From NCBI GenBank assembly GCA_000934385.1, contig KN880610.1, forward strand, positions 1-48,634: a stretch of DNA of 48,634 bases, given 5' to 3'. Both the position numbers and the translations under genes were made by a program. The DNA comes from Cylindrobasidium torrendii FP15055 ss-10 (lineage: Eukaryota > Basidiomycota > Agaricomycetes > Agaricales > Physalacriaceae). The notes under the pieces were generated by a model. The model was not told the origin of the DNA and did not search any database. It was given only the letters and a program-made list of their open reading frames with translations. Below, piece by piece: positions 12,034-20,434 of this stretch (its first letter is position 1; every line of letters starts with the position of its first letter).

Positions 12034-12576
12034 TTATCTGCCCCATATACGTGCGCGTAAGGCCATTTGTCGTCCTATGCTAACGCGTCGTTCTCTCCAT
12101 ACCACCAAAGACGTGCTGACCAGCGCGAACACGACCAGACAAGCGAAGAACTCGCCGAAATCGCGAGATTCGAGGGCAATCACGCGTCCACATGCACGCC
12201 AAGCTAAATGCTCGCCTACAGCTGTTGATTGTCGCGGTTGTGAAGTGTGGGAGTCTTGTGACGGTGAAGGTGGCAGAGAGCAGTGCATGAGTTGTCGATT
12301 CCCGAATGGCTGACAGAAAGGTTGGTTGCGCTGCACTACATCTTGAATATAACAGTCTGAGGCGCGGAAGAGGACGCACCGCAGCTTCCGGGCATGGTTC
12401 ACAGGTCCCAAATGGCGTGCATGTCATTTCACTCGCATCCGTGATGTTTGTTGGTCCATTATGGGCGTAAATGTTGTGCTCTCCTTGGGCATAGACAAAG
12501 GCACTGCGACCGCGTGAGCACGACGCAAGAAATTGGCGCATGCAGCAATCACGAAAAGCAGAGAGCGGCCATACAT
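12034..12576 (-). CDS. JTB-like cysteine-rich single-span membrane protein
   Basis: A short protein with a likely signal peptide (MYGRSLLFVIAACANFLRR), a cysteine-rich outer segment reading CTPFGTCEPCPEAARNQPFC then QPFGNRQLMHC, a WRACGR motif, one transmembrane helix (FFACLVVFALVSTSLVVW) and a short basic tail (RERRV...). One intron between PCPEAA and RNQPFC is well supported: donor GTGCGT, acceptor TGCAG. The layout, with CxPC, a CGP/CQPFG-like turn, Cys-Arg before the helix and a basic tail, resembles the animal JTB (jumping translocation breakpoint) family. The first intron must be very short (about 38-41 nt) to join the signal peptide to the rest, so the N-terminal model is uncertain. 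It converges on the flippase and diverges from the first hydrolase gene. Confidence 0.6.
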
Positions 12577-12813
12577 AATGACTGCAGCCAACGTCCAGAG
12601 ATAATTCGAATCATGAGCGTGGAGTGCAGAAGTCGGCGGTCGGCCCGATCCAAATTGGCGACACTGATCGCATTCAGCGTTTGGTTGCTCCCACCACGTC
12701 TGTACAGTTGCATTCGTTCTTGCCGTCGACGCCGCCGTGCTACGAGGAGATCCGGCTATACGCAAATCCTTACATGTTGAGATTCAGGTCACCCATTCTA
12801 TGCATCAGAACTG

Positions 12814-12834
12814 CCGACGTTGGGCGGACCATGC
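12814..12834 (+). promoter_or_regulatory. Promoter element shared by hydrolase genes 1 and 3
   Basis: A 21-bp stretch beginning CCGACGTTGG and ending CCATGC matches 19 of 21 positions of 15698-15718, upstream of hydrolase gene 3. In both places a TATAAAA box and the start codon follow. It could be a factor-binding site or a remnant of the duplicated promoter. Confidence 0.6.
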
Positions 12835-12862
12835 CATGAGTGCATCTATTCTTGTGTAAAGC

Positions 12863-12869
12863 TATAAAA
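12863..12869 (+). promoter_or_regulatory. TATA box of hydrolase gene 1
   Basis: TATAAAA stands about 40 bp before the ATG at 12903, at nearly the same distance as the box of hydrolase gene 3. Confidence 0.55.
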
Positions 12870-12902
12870 TAAGGGTGTTCAGGTTGGAGACCTCATCACA
12901 TC

Positions 12903-14017
12903 ATGTCTTGCCCAAGTTGCTTCAAAGGAATAGCACTCACTGAGACTCCGAAAGGCACCGTCGACGCTGAGCTCGACGGCGCGTACGTTGCCTCTGGCAA
13001 TGGTGCCTCCAATCGAGCGGTCATCGTTTTCACCGACATTTTTGGGTTGTTTCTACCCAACACAAAGATATTTGCCGACAACTACGCTGAGCAGCTAGGT
13101 TTTCATCGTCAATTGCTTGTCTACGTTCTCCGACACTAACTGAACCTCAGGATGCGATGTATATGTCCCCGATTTGTTCGCTGGAAAGCCCCCTGTCCAG
13201 CCAAAGGATATGGAACTACCCGAACGTGCTGGCGAGAAGCTGGGATTCTTGGGATGGGTCAAATTCATCATTCACCTTTTGCCGTACATCCCTGCAATGT
13301 ACTCTCAGCGTCCGACGGTCACAGACATAAGGGTCAAACAAGTGAGTATTCACTAATCTAGTCAGTGGTGTATAGCGAGCTCATCTGTATGTCAGTTTCT
13401 GGATAAGCTGCAAGCCAAGAAAGCATATGAAAAGCTAGGTGCCGTTGGGTACGCCCCGCCACAGTATCGCCTGTGCTTTCCGTTTAGCCTCAACTCTCCA
13501 GGTTCTGCTATGGCGGCTCAACGGTGGTTAGATTGGGTGCCACAACGGATATCTTCTCCACACTGGTCATTTGCCACCCTGGAAAGCACGCCAAGGAAGA
13601 GTTTGCTGCGATCAAAGTCCGTCTACATCCTTCCTCGGTATCTAATTAATCGTGCTCTAGGTGCCCTGCTCGTGGGGCTGCGCTGAAGGTATGCCTCAAG
13701 TGGTATGCGTCGCGTCTTATCCGCTGAATCTTCCTCGTTAGACGACATGGGCTTCAACGACAAGATTAGGATGGAAGCTGAAGCGGAGTTCGCCGGTAGA
13801 CGAGGGAAAACAAATGAGGTACCATATGAGTTCAAAGTCTATCCAGGTATGTCTCTCCCATACGCTTGTCCTTTTCGACGATCTGAAATGGTTTCGAGGA
13901 ACTACACACGGGTTTGCTGCTCGGCCAAACCTGTCGATACCTGAAGTTAAGGACGCGTTCGAGGGGGTTCAGCAACAGATTGTGGACTGGCTCAAGAAGA
14001 CCCTCATCGAAATCTAG
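12903..14017 (+). CDS. Dienelactone hydrolase family protein, array gene 1 (type A)
   Basis: Alpha/beta hydrolase of the dienelactone hydrolase family, about 265 residues and probably cytosolic. It begins MSCPSCFKGIALTETPKG, with the CPxCF motif typical of fungal members, then AVIVFTDIFG and CDVYVPDLFAGKPPVQP. The nucleophile elbow is GFCYGGS, carrying the catalytic cysteine after an intron is removed. The acid follows in AEDDMGFND, and the histidine is in GTTHGFAARPNL near the end. Six introns are placed, the first at 13099-13150. Two of them flank a 28-nt microexon (13661-13688) encoding VPCSWGCAE. The family hydrolyses lactones and esters; relatives act in aromatic degradation, but the substrate here is unknown. 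Closest in wording to gene 3 at 15767. Confidence 0.9.
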
Positions 14018-14282
14018 ACTGCCCACATACACCCGCCCTGTTACTTCAGTTTGCTGAATACCCTTTTACCTGCACGTTCCGTATCCTTATGAACTTTCTT
14101 TGTCGGGCTCTCAACTTACATATCCCAATGTAGCAGGTTTATATCAGCCATGGTCCTGCGTGCTATAGCTTCGTGCCGTGGCACGGCCGACGCCCCTGAA
14201 CATGCTCATATAGTATTGGTAATGTTTCGAATCCAGCATCCGTTTTTACCACCACCACCGTTGATATTCCGGCTCGAGTTCA

Positions 14283-14289
14283 TATATAA
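14283..14289 (+). promoter_or_regulatory. TATA box of hydrolase gene 2
   Basis: TATATAA lies about 50 bp before the start codon at 14340. Confidence 0.45.
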
Positions 14290-14339
14290 GGGCGCGTTCG
14301 GATTCGCAAGTAACGCCTCCACAACAGGTCTCATCTGCA

Positions 14340-15465
14340 ATGAGCTGCCCAGACTGTTTCCGCGGCGTCGCGTTCGACACCGAACTGCGAGGTGTTCTTA
14401 CAGACGTCGAAGGGGCCTATCTTGCCACTCCCAAGGGCGAAACCTCGTCTACAACGCACGCCGTCATCGTTCTCACCGACATCTTTGGTCTGCAGCTCCC
14501 CAACGCAAAGGTCCTCGCCGACCTCTACGCTGAGCAGCTCGGCTGCGATGTCTGGGTGCCGGATCTTTTTGGAGGTGAGTAAGTCTGCATCGTACGAATT
14601 TCAGTAAGGTCGACGCAGGCGCCAATAGGGAAGGCACCTGTGACCCCCGATGCGATGAGGCTCCCCGTCCGTGCTGGGGATCGGTTCTCTATCTGGGAAT
14701 GGATCAAGGTTGCGTTTGCAGTTCTTCCCTCGGCATTCGCGCTCTACCAGCAACGTCCAGTCGTTACCGATGTGAGGCTGAAAACTGTGCGTAATCAATG
14801 TCGTAGCATCCAGCCTGGCCGAGTAATCATCTGCACAGTTCCTGTCGAAATTGAAAGAGAAGAAATCTTATCAGCGGCTGGGTGCTGTCGGGTCAGTTCG
14901 CTCTCGTCGCTCCCATTGGACTTCGCACGCATCAGTGCTCACATGAACCCGCAGCTTTTGTTATGGAGGGACCACTGCTGTGCGCTTTGCTTCGACGGAC
15001 ACGTTCTCGACGGTGGTTGTTTGCCATCCAGGAAAACTTACAGAAGCGGAGCTGCATGCAATGAAGGTTGGTCATGCAGCGGTCTATCCATTGATACTGG
15101 AGTACTGATCTCCTAGGTTCCATGTTCGTGGGTCCTTGCAGAAGGTGTTTACTTTTCCTGCTTTTCCTATCACGGCAGTGCTTATACTTGGCCCAGATGA
15201 CTTGTTATTCCCTCCCAAGAACCGCCTCGCAGCAGAGGCTGAATTCGCAGGTCGCGTTGGCAAAGATAATTATGTGCAATACGAGTTCGCGGAATACAAA
15301 GGTGTGTAATCTTGTGTATCTTGCGTCTCGTCTTTTCAACAGTGAAAAGGAACTACACACGGATTTGCTGCAAGGCCCAATTTGGAGTTTCCGGATATCA
15401 AGGAAGGTTTTGAGGGCGCCCAGGCGCAGATCGTTTCCTGGTTCAAGAAGACACTGTTGGCCTAG
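14340..15465 (+). CDS. Dienelactone hydrolase family protein, array gene 2 (type B)
   Basis: Second copy of the array. It begins MSCPDCFRGVAFDTELRG, then AVIVLTDIFGLQLPNAKVLA and CDVWVPDLFGGKAPVTPDAM. The nucleophile elbow is FCYGGTTAVRF after an intron ending in CCGCAG. The acid region reads EDDLLFPPKNRLAAEAEFAG, and the histidine is in GTTHGFAARPNLEFPDIK. The tail is VSWFKKTLLA. A 28-nt microexon at 15117-15144 encodes VPCSWVLAE. Triad residues are kept, so it is likely active. The first 25 or so coding bases match array gene 4 almost perfectly, and the tryptophan in CDVWVPDLF is shared only with gene 4. The substrate is unknown. Confidence 0.9.
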
Positions 15466-15697
15466 TTTTCAACCCCGTCTTTTCTATTTGTTGTAGGCTA
15501 CGCGTGAACAAATGGATGAAAGCTAGATCAGAACTGGCAGTCGCTCTCAATCGAGGAGTCTTGGACTTTGATTCCGGAATCTGGCAGTGTCAGTCGAACT
15601 TGGATTTAAGGTCAGTTATCCGCACATCCTATCATTGGCCGTACCGCAGGCGTATCACTGTGACTGCTCACGTCATCTTTGTGTGAGGCCAGACCCT

Positions 15698-15718
15698 CCG
15701 ACGTTGGACGGGCCATGC
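15698..15718 (+). promoter_or_regulatory. Promoter element shared by hydrolase genes 1 and 3
   Basis: Counterpart of 12814-12834, differing at two purine positions. Here it lies only about 4 bp before the TATA box, against about 28 bp upstream of gene 1. Confidence 0.6.
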
Positions 15719-15722
15719 ACCC

Positions 15723-15729
15723 TATAAAA
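15723..15729 (+). promoter_or_regulatory. TATA box of hydrolase gene 3
   Basis: TATAAAA stands 38 bp before the ATG at 15767. Confidence 0.55.
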
Positions 15730-15766
15730 CAATGCCCTTGTACCCCATCCAACGTTCAACTCCTTC

Positions 15767-16828
15767 ATGTCGACTTGTCCAAGCTGCTTCAAAGGTGTCG
15801 CATTTACCGAGACTCCCAAAGGCCACATTGATGCGGAACTCGATGGTGCCTACGTTGCGCCCAACGACGTCCCTTCGACTCGGGCGGTTATCGTTCTCAC
15901 AGACATCTTTGGCATAGATATGCCCAACCCAAAGGTCCTGGCCGATAGATACGCCAAAGAGCTAGGTCTCTCCTCCCATCTTTCCATCCACCGCACTTGG
16001 AGGATTGACAATGCTTCCTAGGGTGCGATGTGTACGTGCCCGACTTTTTTGCCGGAAAGCCGCCTGTGAAACCAGAAGTCGTCAAAAGCCCGGAACGCGT
16101 TGGGGAGAGGATGGGATGGTGGGAAAGGCTCATGTTCCTGTTGTTTCTCTTACCCTACATTCCTGCGATGATTTCCCAGCGGCCCGCAGTTACGGACGAA
16201 AGGCTCAGGCAGGTCAGTGCGCACTGCTGGAGATTGAGGCGTACGGAGCTGATCTACTACTTAGTTTCTCGCGAAATTGCAAGCTAAGAAGGGGTATGAG
16301 AAGCTAGGTGCTATTGGGTAAGATACTATAGCAGTATTCCCGCGGTGTGTCTTGACGCTCCGTAGATTCTGTTACGGTGGTTCGATGGCGATCAGATTCG
16401 GCGCAACAAACGCGTTCTCTACACTGGCTATTTGCCATCCGGGAAAGCATGAAAAAGAGGATTTTGCAGCAATCAAGGTGCCATGCTCGTGGAATTGCGC
16501 TCAAGGTCTTTACGCATCACTATTGTGCTCACACTGTTGACACCTACATATTACTAGAGGATTTCTACTTCACTGACCAAATGAGGCTCGAAGCGGAAGC
16601 TGAATTCGTTGATAGAAAGGGCAAAGCAAACGAGGTCCCATACGAATTCAAAATTTACAATGGTACGTTGGCATTTTGGTGACTCGTCGATTTCTCAGAC
16701 CACCCGAAGGAACGACTCATGGATTTGCTGCCCGTCCAAATCTGTCGATCCCAGAAGTGAAAGAAGCATTTGAGGCTTGTCAAAACCAAGTAGTACAGTG
16801 GCTCAAGGAAACTCTCATTCAAATATGA
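15767..16828 (+). CDS. Dienelactone hydrolase family protein, array gene 3 (type A')
   Basis: Third copy. It begins MSTCPSCFKGVAFTETPKG, then AVIVLTDIFGIDMPNPKV and CDVYVPDFFAGKPPVKP, close to gene 1. The nucleophile elbow is GFCYGGSMAIRF, the acid region EDFYFTDQMRLEAEAEF, and the histidine lies in GTTHGFAARPNLSIPEVKEA. The tail is VQWLKETLIQI. Unlike the other three copies, it has no intron between the residues AAIK and VPCSW: the two exons are fused exactly at 16477/16478, while the following intron is kept. The predicted length is about 265 residues. An out-of-frame ATG at 15732 lies just after the TATA box and is probably upstream of the transcript start. The substrate is unknown. Confidence 0.9.
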
Positions 16829-17327
16829 ACCGAGAACAGGCAGTCTCATACGTGTATTCTGTTTTGACTTCATGGCGAAAGTAACGCCTATTAGTATGGC
16901 TGGGCGTTGGTGGTTGGTTGCGGTGGCAAAGTCTAAGGTTGAAATACTGTCTATACATTTAAGCAGCTTCTGAGCGGAGAGGTGCTGCTTGCATGCGTAG
17001 ATTGTGTTGACTATGCTGCGACTATTGTTCTGGGATTGATCTGGAGTCAAAAGATTGCGACGCCGCCGGTGAACAGCGTTCATAGCTGTACTATCTATCT
17101 AAGCTTAGAATGGTTCAATGCTCATCGTCCATATGCTGATTACAAGTGAGAACGCATCGTAGGATTGAGATGAAGGAGCCAAGGTGGCCCGGGGTTGAAC
17201 GTTGAACCTAGAGGTCTTGTCTAGTAGCGTTCCACTACCCTGATATCGATATCGGGATATGTGAGACGAGCCTTCTTAGAAGTAGTTTAGCAGAACTCGA
17301 AACGTACTTGTGTAGTACTAGCTCACT
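16829..17327. other. Intergenic, no gene seen
   Basis: Between the convergent ends of hydrolase gene 3 and the hypothetical gene at 17328. No convincing ORF or repeat; a 12-bp palindrome GATATCGATATC at 17242-17253 is probably chance. Confidence 0.4.
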
Positions 17328-17825
17328 TTATTGGCAAAATTCAGAAGCGACGACCTTAGGAAACCTATCTCTCCTCGCGTACGCTTTGCTCTCCGTCGCA
17401 ACAGTGTCTACTTCGCTAGCCAGATCTTCTCGGTTTCGTACATGCACAATCCCACGATCATGTAGGACTTGAACGACATCTAACACCCACGGTCCACACT
17501 CGCCGAAAGTGTCGTTCGGAGGAGGAGGTACGGCTCGCGCAGCTGCATCTATAGCAGCACCGACAGACTCCCAGTCTCCATTCTTGCTCTCCAACGTATC
17601 CTTATCCGAGAGGAGTAATAGAAAGCTTAGGAACATGTCTTTCGTGACTGGTTGGATGCGTCGTTGGAATTGCCAATTGGGAGAAGTGGCTCGGTCGATG
17701 CGGATGTGCCAGAGGGTTCCTGTGGTATCGTCTCTTGCGAGGAGGAGACCTAGGTGAGGGGCTCGAGCTTGAGTGAAGCCCGCAATGTATAGAGATCCGG
17801 GGTGATAGAGCTCGCTCGTAGACAT
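17328..17825 (-). CDS. Hypothetical fungal protein inside the hydrolase array
   Basis: Single-exon reading frame of 165 residues starting MSTSELYHPGSLYIAGFTQA. Visible features are GTLWHIRIDRATSPNWQFQ, DMFLSFLLLLSD, a central ECGPWVLDVVQVLHDRGIV and a C-terminal ESKAYARRDRFPKV. It has no signal peptide, membrane helix or catalytic motif that I recognise. The wording looks like a fungus-specific family of small proteins (possibly near DUF6914, from memory and unverified). An in-frame ATG at 17849 would add eight residues. It is the only non-hydrolase gene in the array and lies on the opposite strand. The tidy, uninterrupted frame and conserved-looking tryptophan/glycine motifs favour a real gene. 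Confidence 0.65.
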   Translation of the reverse strand: MSTSELYHPGSLYIAGFTQARAPHLGLLLARDDTTGTLWHIRIDRATSPNWQFQRRIQPVTKDMFLSFLLLLSDKDTLESKNGDWESVGAAIDAAARAVPPPPNDTFGECGPWVLDVVQVLHDRGIVHVRNREDLASEVDTVATESKAYARRDRFPKVVASEFCQ

Positions 17826-18280
17826 GATGGAAAAGGGAATGAGAGCCACAAGAGCAAAGATTATGTTGAAACCTTAACCAGAGGCAGAATGAGTCATGGT
17901 GAGTCCTGACTTTCATTGTCGCCAATATAATCGCAATGTATTATTTTCCCACGATCCCGTGATACATGATGCAGCCCGATCGGGCAGGGCAATTCTCTGC
18001 TTCCGGCTACCATCCCGCATCTACTTCGCAGGACCAAGCAGGTCGAAAGTTATTTCCTCTTCCGGTTATATATGTTATTGTTGCGATGCTGTGATGTAGG
18101 TATGGCCGCTCACTTGCAGCATCTATCGTTCGATTCTGATAATTAGGGAATTGACGAATTGACGCCTTTTTCGATTGCCATTAATCGTACCTCAGTTCCA
18201 TCGCCATAAAATGGACTCCCAGAGCAACTTGTATTTCTCTCACCTTACTGTCTCCGTTCGCGTTCTTGACTCCCTGAGCA
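17826..18280. other. Divergent promoter region of hypothetical gene and hydrolase gene 4
   Basis: About 450 bp between two divergently read genes. ATAAAA at 18206-18211, about 70 bp before the start at 18281, may serve hydrolase gene 4. The shared 21-bp element of genes 1 and 3 was not seen here. Confidence 0.4.
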
Positions 18281-19425
18281 ATGAGCTGCCCAGACTGTTT
18301 CCGAGGCGTCGCTTTTGACGCACAACCACAAGGCATCCTCTCGGACGTCGACGGCGCCTATTTCGCCCCTGCGAAGGGCGATAACTCCAGCACGACGCGC
18401 GTCGTGATCCTTTTAACTGATATCTTTGGTCTGAACGTCTCTAACCCAAAGGTTCTTGCCGACCTTTACGCTGAACAGCTGGAATGCGACGTTTGGGTTC
18501 CAGACCTCTTTAGAGGTGCGTATACGATGCTCTAGAGTACGAATGAAGAATAGGTTTAATGGGTTTCTTGACGTCTTAGGAAAGGCCCCAGTGGCTCCGG
18601 AGGATATGAGACTACCTGAACGCGCGGGGCAGGGATTTTCCATCTGGGGATGGATAGCATTCTTTTTCATGGTCATTCCTATGATACCTGCCCTCTACAG
18701 ACAGCGCCCTGCAGTTACCGACGAGAGACTCAGGGTGGTGAGTATCGCTTTCAGTAGGAGTCGCTTGATTACACGATGTCCAGTTTTTGTCGAAGTTGAA
18801 CGAGAAGAGATCGTACGAGAGGCTGGGTGCCGTTGGGTGAGCTTTTGGCTACTGGAGACCTATGCATGGCGCTGATGCTTGAGAACAACTAGATATTGCT
18901 TCGGCGGGGCCACTGCCATTCGTTTTGCCGCTACAAACGCATTCTCGACGGTTATTGTATGCCATCCTGGGAGAACAAACAAGGCACTGATCCGTGCCAT
19001 GAAGGTTAGTTTGAATTTGAGATTATAAAGGCGCAAACATTCAGAGAGTTTCCCAGGTACCATGCTTGTGGGTGTTAGCTGAAGGTAATTTTCACTGAGT
19101 TATAATTCACGGGTACCGCACTCACGCTCTGCCTCATTCCAGAGGACACGATGTTCTCCGCAACGCTCCGTCTGGCAGCAGAGGCTATCTTTGCAGACCG
19201 TAATGACAAGAAAAGTTTTGTGGAGTATGATTCCAAGCAGTACAAAGGTATTGACTGAGTGGCAAACCACCGTCAGTTGATGCATGTACTCGAGCTGACC
19301 GCGAGCAGGAACTGCACACGGTTTTGCCGCTCGGCCTAACCTCGCCTTCCCAGACTTCAAGGAGGGGTTCGAGAGAGCACAGGCAGACATCGTAGCCTGG
19401 TTCAAGAAGACGTTGCTCGCCTGAC
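18281..19425 (+). CDS. Dienelactone hydrolase family protein, array gene 4 (type B')
   Basis: Fourth copy. It begins MSCPDCFRGVAFDAQPQG, then VVILLTDIFGLNVSNPKV and CDVWVPDLFRGKAPVAPEDM. The nucleophile elbow is YCFGGATAIRF, with phenylalanine instead of the tyrosine after the catalytic cysteine. The acid region reads EDTMFSATLRLAAEAIF, and the histidine is in GTAHGFAARPNLAFPDFK. The tail is VAWFKKTLLA. The 28-nt microexon is at 19057-19084 (VPCLWVLAE, with Leu where the others have Ser). The catalytic cysteine, an aspartate in the acid segment and the histidine are present. The sequence before the acid site (TMFSATL) is more divergent than in gene 2. The substrate is unknown. Confidence 0.88.
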
Positions 19426-20434
19426 CACTGCACTTTTCGGCCCTTCGTCTTCGTGTGCTCACCGCAACCATACTTAGGTAGATGCATGGTCGTTATCTAA
19501 ATATCTCTGTTGAACAATCCAGTTTTCCTATCGTTCTCGCTGTCACCTGATCAACTTGATCTCCCACGGCTGGGCTACTTACAATGTACTCGCGGGGGGT
19601 CCACGCTTTTGTGCATCAAGCCTTGCGTTGTTCTATGATCCCTGTGTACTTCGAGGCAATTACAAATACCGACAACTGTATTCCCTGGTCCTCCCGCGAA
19701 GCACTCAATCCGGATAGCTGCACGGTTGATTCAACGAGGGCTGAACGCTTAGTACTAAGACTGTACTTAGTACTGTTGAGTTAACGCCACCGAGAACACT
19801 AAAGCCCTCAGTAGAGATACGATGCATCTGTGACCATTATCCACTGTTGAGGAAAGTAGCATCGGTGCTTGTTGTAGGCCACGATGGACATCGAGGCTTG
19901 ACCTCGGTTATGTTCCCCGCGCCTCGCGCAGGGCGTCTGAAATACCCGAGGACGGGTCACCCCCAAGAAGAATTTATACAGCGGACGTGCATGCTGCGCG
20001 GCTCAAAAAAACCAAGTGATGTTCATTGTTCTATAACTTTCTTGCGACGACATTCGGTTCCACTGAAACTCACTTTGATTGATTCCTAGTATTAGCATTA
20101 CTACTAGGTAACTACTTACTACTTTGCATCCTCAACGGCGGATATTACCGCCTGGAGGGGTTTATATTGTACAAGGGCTGTCGAAACGGGTATGCGGTGT
20201 AGGGGGGAGGCAACGACGAACTATGCGTAGGAAGAAAGCGGGCGAAGGCAAAATGTAAGACCAGTTGCGACGGAGACGATTAAAACGAAGTGTGTGAGGT
20301 ATCCCAAGAAGAAGAGGAGATGAGGAGGAAGAAACTAGAAGTCCAAGATCGAACGAGAAGATATTGATGAAAATAAGTAAGTAATAGATGAAGCAAAGGA
20401 GTGGAAGGATGTGTTACGTATTTGGCACAGAGGC
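19426..20434. other. 1-kb intergenic region, no gene seen
   Basis: Lies between the hydrolase array and the TCP11-family gene, whose 3' end faces it. A perfect 12-bp palindrome CTTAGTACTAAG (19748-19759) is followed by a partial repeat CTTAGTACT at 19766. No protein-like ORF was found. Confidence 0.45.

Noticed and set aside
15732..15917. Out-of-frame ATG upstream of hydrolase gene 3
   Set aside because: It lies 2 bp after the TATA box, so it is probably upstream of the transcript start. The longer frame has no protein features.
17242..17253. 12-bp palindrome GATATCGATATC
   Set aside because: Too short and isolated to interpret; likely chance.
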